Below, one piece after another: positions 22,300 to 30,796 of a stretch of DNA of 64,000 nt. A program made the translations under genes and the position numbers. The stretch's first letter is position 1. Each line of letters starts with the position of its first letter. The notes beneath the pieces were generated by a model. The model did not search any database and was not told the DNA's origin. It saw nothing but the letters and a program-made list of their open reading frames with translations. Origin of the DNA: Xiphydria camelus (taxonomy: Eukaryota > Arthropoda > Insecta > Hymenoptera > Xiphydriidae); the NCBI GenBank assembly GCA_963678675.1, contig OY783201.1, positions 15,337,027 to 15,401,026 on the forward strand, read 5' to 3'.

Positions 22300-22941
22300 A
22301 GAGTTCTAGGACTTATGGCGGTAAAACTCAAATGTCAAATGATATTGAATGCTGTTATTCTTCCGAGAAATAATGTACGCGTGAGTTCCCACGGAAAGAA
22401 AAGCGTATCGAATATTAGGGTAGGTACCGGCCACTGCGAAATTTATAAACTTCCGGCCCCGCCGCGAGTTCAGTTTGCGAGATCAACAGCTAGGTATAAA
22501 CACCTTCTTCCATATCAGCGACTGAGTTTTGGCGACTCGAGAAGTCGTAAACGATATCGCGTAGCATTTCTGATTTTTAAACGAGTTTGCCGAATTCGCC
22601 CTTCCATGAAGTCACGTAATCATAAGTGTGCGAGTGCAGATTGAGAGGGAGAAAAACCGTTGTAATGATCCGCGACTAGCGTTTCGATTGGTGCCCTCCT
22701 CCCGCCGAGGGGCTGGGCTTATGTTATTAAAAAGGGTATTTCTCGAGGCTCGATCAGAGCAGATCAATCTTTTATCAACATTGCGCAGCGACTGTGAAAT
22801 AGACGGTGATCATCGAACTATCAAACAGTTTTCCAAGTCTTTTATTTTTTTTTCCCCGCGTTTTCGAGCAGAGCGCCTTAGCGTTCCACGGGCGCGGACC
22901 TGGCCTCTGGATTCAACGAGGACCGGCTTGATACGCAACAG
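22300..22941 (+). repeat. candidate 5' LTR
   Basis: The right boundary is inferred from the primer-binding-like site that follows. A TATA-like TATTAAAAAG near 22722 lies upstream of a pyrimidine-rich region, a plausible U3/R order. The left boundary was not determined because the 3' LTR is missing for comparison. Confidence 0.4.
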
Positions 22942-22962
22942 TTTGGCGACAGCGGTGGGATA
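22942..22962 (+). other. candidate primer-binding site
   Basis: TTTGGCGACAGCGGTGGGAT follows directly after CGCAACAG. A TGGCGAC start after an LTR ending in CA is typical of several insect Gypsy elements. The tRNA primer was not assigned. Confidence 0.45.
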
Positions 22963-23236
22963 GTTTAAAAAAACGGACAATTTGACAATTTCGAAAAAGT
23001 GACAGTGCCGGCTCGAAAATGTGGAAGACTTTATTGAAAGTAAACTTTTTAAACCTCACCGAACTTAATAATACGCACTCCTCTGTCCCGGGTTATTTGT
23101 GCGTGGTTTTTCTCGGGAACCGTAGGGCAAATGCCAGAGAAGGGTGGTTTTAGTGACCACGCGTGCTAAAATTTCCACTTGTGAGACCACCCGCGTAAAG
23201 AGACTGTGAAAAAAAAACTACCCACCGAGAATAAAA

Positions 23237-23425
23237 GCAACCCGGAGATCCAACGACGAGGCGACAACCCGGAGATCCACAGCAAGGCGACAACCCGGAG
23301 ATCCACAGCGAGGCGACAACCCGGAGATCCACAGCGAGGCGGCAACCCGGAGATCCACAGCGAGGCGACAACCTGGAGATCCCCAGCGAGGCGGTCACAC
23401 GGAGATCCTCAGCGAGGCGTCATAC
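23237..23425 (+). repeat. tandem repeat in the retroelement leader
   Basis: About seven units of roughly 26 bp with core ACCCGGAGATCCACAGCGAG; the last units are diverged. The tract lies between the primer-binding-like site and gag, and it is GC-rich compared with its surroundings. It creates open frames on both strands that are not genes. Confidence 0.85.
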
Positions 23426-23457
23426 CGATAAGTCTTTAGTAAAATAGAATAAGAAAG

Positions 23458-24457
23458 ATGTTGCGCCCGATATCTCTCGCGAGCGGTAGTGGCCCTTTTC
23501 AAATTGCAGAAACAGCAATGCCCCAACCCGCTTCTTTGCAAATCTCTCCGGTGACTCGAAATAGCCCTCCGATAGTTTCACATCCACCGAGCGAAGCATC
23601 AACGGTTGGCATTGCCGAACCTGTAACAAACGCAACCGACACATCTTATTTATCCTTGAAATTAGCAGGCGAACTGGTTCTTTCTTTTTCTGAAAAACCT
23701 TCCGAACTGACAAAATTCATTAAACAATGCAAAATCGCAGAGGCACGTGTAAAACCTACAGACGGCAATAATCTTTTGGCAATAATCTGTGGCAAAATCA
23801 AAGGTCACGCCGACCAACTTTTGGCAAATCGTCACATTCCTGCCGACCTGAATGATTTGATTACCTTGCTCAAAACCGCTTTTTCCCGATTTTTTGATGT
23901 AAATCTGGTGCACGACGAACTTCGAAAAACTTCTCAGAATGTAAATGAGGGCGTTGAGTATTTTGGGGCGCGAGTTCTTGAAATTTTAGCGCGTGGATTA
24001 GAGGCAACTAATGAAAAATATGACGAACTGCAAGCCGCCGGAGTCAAAACGCTACTAAAAGACGCGGCTATCACTTGCTTCGCGCGCGGATTACGTGATC
24101 CCCTGATGAGTACTTTACTATCAAAAGAAAAACCGATATCCCTAGAAAGTGCCATTGATCTTGCTGTGAGGGTTGAATTAGAGACTATAGAACGTTCGCG
24201 TCATCTTCAGGGAACATCAAAACCAAACTCGATTCCAAGTACGGTTTATAATACGAATAATGTTCCTAATTCCGATGCAAATCGACGTCCGCGACGGGAT
24301 AATCCATACCCGTACAAACAAAATCATGATCGAAGGCGGGAACCCGACTCTCGACGCGGATGGGGGCGTAATTACGATTCTAGGCGTGAGCGCGACCGAG
24401 GGTATGACCGCGAACGTGGACAAAATCTCACGAGCAACAATATCACTTTGATCGTAA
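23458..24457 (+). pseudogene. Gypsy gag, truncated by an insertion
   Basis: A long open frame from ATG 23458. The N-terminal third is Ser/Pro/Thr-rich. The middle is helical and capsid-like: it includes LTKFIKQCKIAEARV, IICGKIKGHADQLL and DLNDLITLLKTAFSRFFD, the conserved Ty3/Gypsy capsid layout. The C-terminal part is Arg/Asp-rich (RRDNPYPYKQNHDRRREP), without a visible CCHC knuckle. The native frame is cut at about 24458 by the DNA transposon; what follows to 24513 is transposon terminus. The rest of the Gag tail resumes after 30796. Confidence 0.75.
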
Positions 24458-24458
24458 A

Positions 24459-24955
24459 GGGCATAGCCGGGTTTCCATTTGAAATCGGCCCCAGAGCCGA
24501 TTTAAATTTCTAATCAACTTTTCAAAAGTACTCGGCCTAAGTATATTTTTGCCAAAGTTTCGGACCATTATCCGCCATATTGAAGTCGTAATGGCGGATC
24601 TTGCAATTTTCGTTTTTTGGCTTTTTAACCAAAACTAACCATCAGAAAAATCTGAAAAAATTTACAGTATTTTTTATCATCATGATACATAATCTGAATT
24701 TTTTTTGCAATTTTTTCGAATCAAACCCACATTTTTCACCAATGCATAGCCCATTCCGAAATACATTTTATAGAATTTTTGAGGATTTTTTCAAGGGGTG
24801 CGCGGGGGTTAAAATAATCGAAAAATCCCTCATAATGAGTATTTCCGTCTATTTTACTCGCGGAATACAATTATAAAAATATTTGACTCGTAAAAATTAT
24901 GTTTATCGGGAGTGTTTCAGTTAATTCAAAACCAACCACGCGGTGACGGGGAATA
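24459..24955. repeat. left terminal inverted repeat of the ISL2EU-like element
   Basis: Pairs with 30380-30796. Contains ATCCGCCATATTGAAGTCGT and CAATTTTCGTTTTTTGGC, each with its complement near the right end. The outermost part restores the break in gag when the element is removed. Confidence 0.8.
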
Positions 24956-25076
24956 AAAAATGAAGGAATCTGAAGTTTAATTTTTTTCTGACAAATATTC
25001 GCTCGTTTTTTATTTAACACATGTTTTATTTATTACATGATTTTCGAATAATGTATATTATATGATCTTCAATAAC

Positions 25077-25231
25077 TCAATCATCGTCACTATCTTCATT
25101 GATCACTGCAGTCACGCCTTCTTTCAAGAATAATTGGCTTAGTATTTCTGCTGGTCTAACTATTTTCGCCAGATACCGTGCATGAGACAAATAATAAATC
25201 ACAGCAGCGACATTAATAGGTATTAAACCTT
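25077..25231 (-). other. candidate small exon inside the transposon
   Basis: Reads from a good acceptor (TGTGCAG) to a TGA as 51 codons: GLIPINVAAVIYYLSHARYL, a basic/aliphatic helix, then LFLKEGVTAVINEDSDDD with an acidic tail. It looks coding in composition. A possible upstream exon (about 25378-25460, with LRQLKLQPQTVFRRKK before a GTAGGA donor) does not join it in frame. I recognise no family. It could be a decayed third ORF of the transposon or chance. Confidence 0.35.
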
Positions 25232-25854
25232 CTGCACATTTAATTACACTATTAATGAAATATTACAGAGACACACACGCACACGCACACACATGCAAAA
25301 ATGAATAGTTAATAAATCCGAACAACATGTAATCATCTGCATACTTATAGAGACTAATTACTGTTTCCTACCTTTTTTCTACGGAAAACAGTTTGGGGCT
25401 GTAGCTTCAACTGCCGCAGAAATATAAACCGATCACTGCTTGATTTGTATTGCGATTAAAGACTGATAGTATTTACAAAAAAAAATTCACTTCAAAAACA
25501 CACTTTACGCTGCACGATCCACAAACGTGACAAAGTAACGCGCGCGACTGATAGTAGTAAGGCGGATCCCCACTCACGCCAAGAAGTTTCGACGAGAAGC
25601 TCGCCAAGAAGACTCGGGAACACGAGAGTGAACGGAAGAACGAGAAGGCGAGAAACTATCCACATTCACATCCATATAATTGGGTGTGTGCACTAGTTAC
25701 GAATGTTACGTAATTGCAGTATAGAGTGAAGTAAAGAATTTGTATTGCACGTATCATTGTTTAAAAACATCCAAAAACAGACAAATTTGCGATAAATTAA
25801 AGTAAAAACTGCTGCGGCGAAACTTGGCAACTGAGCAAAATCAAAACGCGCTCT

Positions 25855-26095
25855 GATTGGCTGTGACGTCACGATCTGTACAAACAACCAGCTGTCAAAC
25901 GGAGTTGCCTGTGTTTTTAAAGTATTTTTCTGTCATTCAGAAAGTTTGTTATTTCTACGTCGTTCTATGTAGTATCTGAGGTCGAACTGTGAAAGTGGCT
26001 GAAAATGTATGTACCAGAAGCACACAGTAAATCGTGTTTTGTGCCAAAATGCACGAATACTTCTGTGCGAACTCCAACTTTCCGAATTCCAGAAA
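25855..26095. repeat. inner inverted repeat, left copy (promoter and first exon of nuclease gene)
   Basis: Inverted copy of about 29341-29545. Shared phrases: GACGTCACGATCTGTACAAA, CTGTCAAACGGAGTTGCCT, AAATCGTGTTTTGTGCCAAA and ATACTTCTGTGCGAACTCCA. It covers the upstream region and first coding codons of both transposon genes. The copies differ by indels around the start codons. Confidence 0.8.
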
Positions 26096-27626
26096 AACGC
26101 CGACAATGACATCCGAGGGCTTTGTTAAAGCTGGTTCAAATAATTTACCAACTGTGGACATGTTTATGGTAACGCAGTTTATAAAGAATGACGAGCGTTT
26201 TAATGCAGCCGAAGTTAGAGGCGCCAAGGCAGCAGCGTAAGTAAATATTTATTGCAGTAAACATAGTTCAGCATTCAGCATGTAAAATGGAATGTTTGTC
26301 GGTGTCTAAGGTATCAAATTGTAAGAGTAAAAACCACATGTTTTTAATATTGTAGATCATCTCGAGAACAATATGGGGACTCTCTCTGCTATAGGCTGCG
26401 TGCAACTGAAACGAGAGGGGTCGATATGCACTTTGCAGTGCAAGATATGTCCTGAGAATCGCGTGCGTGCCAAGAACTATTCGGTTGTTTTAACCGTTGA
26501 TGAGGTGCAGGAGAAGGTTTTAGATGTCGTCTGCAATGATTGTGCAGCTGCGTCAGGTGTGTATTTTACGAATGTAGAAATACACATTAATCTACGTAAT
26601 ACTTTCGTTTAAGGTGGTTGTAAGCATGCACTCGCTTTCCTAATGTGGGTGCATCGTCGCAGTGAGGAGCCTTCACCAACAGAAGTTGCGTCATATTGGA
26701 CAAAACCACGATTGGCAAGTATGGGTGCGACTGAAAAATTCTATAGCGCTGTAGACTTTGGAAAGAAGTTAAAAGAATCAGCGGATGTAACTCAGCCATC
26801 GACATTTCGAGAGAATGTGTTGAAGATTGCAGAGCAAAAATCTCTTGAAGGCCAAGTGTCTCTATATGGGTCTATGATAGATAAATTTGATGTATTATCC
26901 ATTTTTAAGAGTCTGTTCCCATTTATCACGGAAGGTGGCACAAATGCAGATGATTTTGTGGCATTCTGTTCTCAATTTATGGCACAATCCGTGATTAATG
27001 AGGCGCAGGAAGCGACACAACAACAGGCAGATTCACCTTTGTGGCATGAACTGCGCTTTGGACGAGTGACCGCATCAAAGTTAAACGATTTTGCACACTG
27101 TCAATCTGCAGAAGGCTCTCTTGTGGAACAAATTATTGGTGCATACAAAATCAAAGACACGAAGCATATGAGACGAGATCGCGAACTAGAAGGGGAAGTA
27201 TTGAAATGCATTGAGAAGAAAATGAACATACGTTTAAGTAAATGTGGTTTTGTGGTGTTTCCGGCATGTCCAATATTTGGAGCATCGCCGGATGCTATTT
27301 ATTCTGATGGTGTTGTGGAAGTAAAGTGCCCCAGTTCTGAAAAAGCAGTGTCCACCTACATCAAGAATGGGCAAATCGCAGGGAAATTCATGGCGCAAGT
27401 GCATTTACAAATGCTATGTTTAAATAAAAAGAAAGCCCTGTTTTGTATGGCTGCACCAAAGTTTGAAGAAAATAAGGATGTAACTGTTTTAGAAGTAAGT
27501 TATGATGAAATGTATATTATGAATCTCATTGACTTAGCTTTACAGAACTGGAAACACTTTATATTCCCAAAATTATACAATGCTGCTTCTGCGTATTTTT
27601 TTTTGTTTTATTTGAACGCCATTTAA
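26049..27626 (+). pseudogene. SWIM zinc finger / YqaJ-type nuclease of the transposon
   Basis: Three exons: 26049-26236, 26356-26556, 26614-27626. A SWIM-like zinc site spans the exon 2/3 junction (CNDC, then GGCKHALAFLMW). The C-terminal domain is a lambda-exonuclease/YqaJ PD-(D/E)xK fold: LWHELRFGRVTASKLNDF, GASPDAIYSDG with the metal-binding Asp, VEVKCP with the ExK pair, and QVHLQMLC. So the nuclease active-site residues are all present. Exons 1 and 2 join in frame (RGAKAA/SSREQYGD), but a CTCTCTCT stretch at 26380-26387 shifts the frame before SAIGCVQLKREG, which fits a 4-nt gain. The start could be ATG 26049 or ATG 26106 (MTSEGFVKAG). In the family the nuclease is thought to assist transposition or repair of the excision site (inference). 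Confidence 0.75.
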
Positions 27627-27696
27627 TAAGAAATACGTCGCTTTTTGTGACAAATAAAAGGTAGGTAAGTGAAATAGGTAACAAATACAAACAAAA

Positions 27697-29418
27697 TTAC
27701 TGGCATCTTATAATAGGACTCTGAACATTAATAAGTACACATGCAATAACAATAACACTATCAGTCTGTGATATTAAATTGTGGTCAATAACTGAATGTG
27801 GGTTCAAATATTCATATTCCCTTAACCGTCGAATAACTCGTTCTATATGTATACGCAGACTTGCGATTCGTTTTGTTTCTAACACATCAGCTTGAGAAGG
27901 TTTCACAGCACTAGATACACTAGGTGGTCTAATCAAATCACAATCACGTTCGTGTAGAAGTTTTGCAATGTCCTTAAAACCTCGGTTAGCCATAACTCCA
28001 CATCCCCGTGGTACAACGTCCAAATATCCACTTTCTGTTACCAACGTCGAATCAGTAATCCGTCCCCCGTAACCTTTTGAAATGAAATTGATCAGTCCAT
28101 CCGGTGTTGACGAGATGAGGTATTTCAGTGTATTGCACTTCTTATACTCAGACCATGTAAGTGCCTGCTTTACTGGGTCTGTTGGTTTTTCTATCTGTAT
28201 CTCCAGGCAATCAATAATTGATTGCACTTTACTGTATCTGGCTCGAAAAGGAATGGGTAGTAGATACCTGATATGTTCTGCGGGTGGCCAGAAAATTAGA
28301 GTTTTGAAATGATGTTCAATTTTCCTAACAGTTTTCTTGAAAATCTTAGACGCGTTCGCTGTTGACATCCCAAACATATCACCCAATCGAATAAATGAAT
28401 CATTTAACTTGATCTTCATTATTGTTAGCAAGATATGTTCTCTGCTGATACAAGTTTTTTCACCGAGCAACTTTGTAATATCTGTAAACCAGCAGTCCGG
28501 AATTCCCAATTAGATTTTGGGCTTTTTGTAATGACAGCGAGTGTTGTATTCAACGCTCGCTTCTTCTCTTCACCTTCCTGCAATGACAAGTCCGACTCCG
28601 TGTTTTCTGTACTTGGAATATATGAACTTAATGATGTCTCTTCTGTATTGATGCTGCTGCTGCTGCTTTGGATTTCAAATGCTAACTTTTTCGGATATCC
28701 CAATGGAAATATCTTTAATGGTGAAGTAGCAACAGATGTCTTGATGGGCAGTTTCAAAGGTGATGAGGCAGTTTCGACTAAACTACGCTCAAAATGGCAC
28801 TGAATACCTATGCTGCAATATAATCTTTTCTGTGTTTGCATTGCAACACTTCGAGTCTGCATACAAATCGTTGAACACTGACATCTTTTTCTGAAGTTCC
28901 TTCCTCGTGACCCAGTCCACTGGCACCAGTACTGTCATCTGGTTCATCTTTAAGAGGTAATGCCTGTTGAACTTCGGTAGCAGACATGACTTCCTCGATT
29001 ATCCATTCCCTCTTGCGTTTCTCGTAAAGTGGTCTCGGTGGCTTACTGGCAGCTCTCTTCCTGTCTTTTTGGCAGTCGAAGATGTGGGGCACAACTCCTT
29101 GTTTCATCAAAATGTTTCCTCCTATAGTTTTGTACCGCAAATAATTTTCCATGTCCTCTTCAAGCTGTCAACCAAAAGCACTCATTGAACATAACCTATG
29201 AACCCCTATAGTACAAGAAAACTTACATTGAAAGTATCTTCGCAGCAATGGAACGTCGATTTTGATTTAGGCATGTCTCTTCTGGCCGCTTTAAACCATT
29301 TTCGTCTCATGTCATAGTGTCTCGGCACATTCACAAACACTTTGTCTGGAGTTCGCACAGAAGTATTCGTGCATTTTGGCACAAAACACGATTTCCTGTG
29401 GACTTGTGGTGCATGCAT
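27697..29418 (-). pseudogene. THAP-domain DDE transposase (DDE_Tnp_4) of the transposon
   Basis: Exon 1 (29227-29418, ATG 29416-29418) and exon 2 (from 29164) join in phase 0. THAP domain: CFVPKC gives the first zinc pair, CCEDT the second, and GVVPHIF the AVPTIF-type box. The usual His after CED is Thr here. A serine-rich and acidic linker follows, with a frameshift near 28855 and another near 28508. The DDE domain then has SIIDCLEIQIEKP with the first Asp, MANRGF where the family usually has ADRGF, and LRIHIERVIRRL with the Glu. The Asp to Asn change likely removes or weakens catalysis. It is convergent with the nuclease gene; the two stop codons are about 70 bp apart. It binds the element's ends and cuts them in the intact family (established for THAP/DDE transposases generally). 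Confidence 0.78.
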
Positions 29419-29545
29419 GCACTTTCACAAAAAACGATGTAGAAACAACAAACTTTCCGAATCACAGAAAAACACCGCAAAAACATAGGCAACTCCGTTT
29501 GACAGCTATTTGTTTGTACAGATCGTGACGTCACAACCGCCATTA
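29341..29545. repeat. inner inverted repeat, right copy (promoter and first exon of transposase gene)
   Basis: Partner of 25855-26095. Here the shared segment is read as the THAP start (CFVPKCTNTSVRTP), whereas in the left copy the nuclease gene uses another frame of it. Confidence 0.78.
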
Positions 29546-29712
29546 CAGGCAAATCGCGTTTTTCGCGGGACATTTCCACATTTGATTTTTAGACTCAATT
29601 TTCTCATAAAAACTTGACAGCAAAATTTTTAAATTTATTAATATCATATATATACACGATAACCTTCATTTTAAGCCAGTTTCTGAAAAATGTGAAAACA
29701 CCCAATTGATAG

Positions 29713-30343
29713 CACAGTCACACAAAAAAAAAAGTGGGGTATACATTTGATGCGATACATGTTATCCGTAGTAATTTCGCCTCCTGATCACGAATCTGGT
29801 TCATTTGGCTATCACGTCACATTTTTTTAATCTCAAAAAAAAAAGCCAGAGATAATGATTTTCAAAAAGCTAATGGACTTAAACCAAATTCGGTATAAGG
29901 GGTTTTTTGGGTCGCTGATCACGAATCTGAAGTCAGATTTCAAAAATTCAAGATGGCGGATCCAATATGGCGGACGAGATCCTCGATAATCGATGAACCT
30001 TTGGTATACTGGGGTTTTTTCGGTCGCTGATGACGAATATGAAGTCATATTTACAAAAATTCACAATTTTTTAAAATCTCGTCCGCCATACTGGATCCGC
30101 CATCTTAAATTTTTGAAATCTGATTTCAGATTCGTGATCAGCGATCCAAAAAACCCCCTATAGCGGATTTGGTTTGTCTATAAACTTTTTGAAAATCATG
30201 ATCTCTTGATGGTTTTTTGAAATTAAAAAAAAGTGACGTGATGGCTAAATTTTGACACCGGATTCATGATCAGGCGGCAAAATTACTACGGATAACATAT
30301 ATTGCATCAAATGTATACCCCACTTTTTTTTTGTGTGACTGTG
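29713..30343. repeat. palindromic MITE with TAG target duplication
   Basis: Termini CACAGTCACAC and GTGTGACTGTG with TAG on both outer sides (29710-29712, 30344-30346). The arms include GTGGGGTATACATTTGATGC and ACGGATAACAT and are complementary through GGTCGCTGATCACGAATCTG and ATGGCGGATCCAATATGGCG. It is inserted in the ISL2EU-like element. Confidence 0.8.
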
Positions 30344-30379
30344 TAGTTATTCGCAAGAATTTTTGCGAAAAATGTTTGC

Positions 30380-30796
30380 AATACCGCGTGATTGGTTTTG
30401 AATTAACTGAAACTCCCGATAAACATAATTTTTACGAGTCAAATATGAAATACTCATTATATGAGGGATTTTTCGATTATTTTAACCCCCGCGCACCCCT
30501 TGAAAAAATCTGCAAAAATTCTATAAAGTGTATTTCGGAAAAGGGCTATGCATTGGTGAGAAATGTGGGTTTGCGTCGCGATACTGTGAATTTTTTCAGA
30601 TTTTTCTGATGATTAATTTTGGTTAAAAAGCCAAAAAACGAAAATTGCAAGATCCGCCATTACGAATTCAATATGGCGGATAATGGCCCGAAACTTTGGC
30701 AAAAATATATTTACTTAGGCCGAGTACTTTTGAAAAGTTGATTAGAAATTTAAATCGGCTCTGGGGCCGATTTCAAATGAAAATCCGGCTATGCCT
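30380..30796. repeat. right terminal inverted repeat of the ISL2EU-like element
   Basis: Inverted copy of 24459-24955, ending GGCTATGCC. Divergence between the arms is small (scattered substitutions such as GGGTTTCC against GGATTTTC). Confidence 0.8.

Larger units (their letters stand above)
24459..30796. mobile_element. ISL2EU-like DNA transposon with YqaJ nuclease and THAP-DDE transposase
   Basis: Terminal inverted repeats of about 450-490 bp: the left starts GGGCATAGCCGGGTTTCC, the right ends with the near complement, and they stay complementary inward to about 24955 and about 30380 (phrase GGTTTTGAATTAA). Between them lie two convergent genes: a SWIM/YqaJ nuclease (+) and a THAP plus DDE_Tnp_4 transposase (-). 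From memory of repeat classifications, pairing a YqaJ-type nuclease with such a transposase is the hallmark of ISL2EU; that name is established knowledge, not shown by the sequence. The target duplication could not be read clearly. A 631-bp MITE has inserted in its right part. Both genes are damaged. Confidence 0.75.

Noticed and set aside
23150..23439. Repetitive frames on both strands (GDNPEIHS / CGSPGCRL types)
   Set aside because: By-products of the 26-bp tandem repeat in the retroelement leader.
25260..25300. CRISPR-like or satellite array at the ACACACGCACAC stretch
   Set aside because: It is a short CA microsatellite with no spacer structure.
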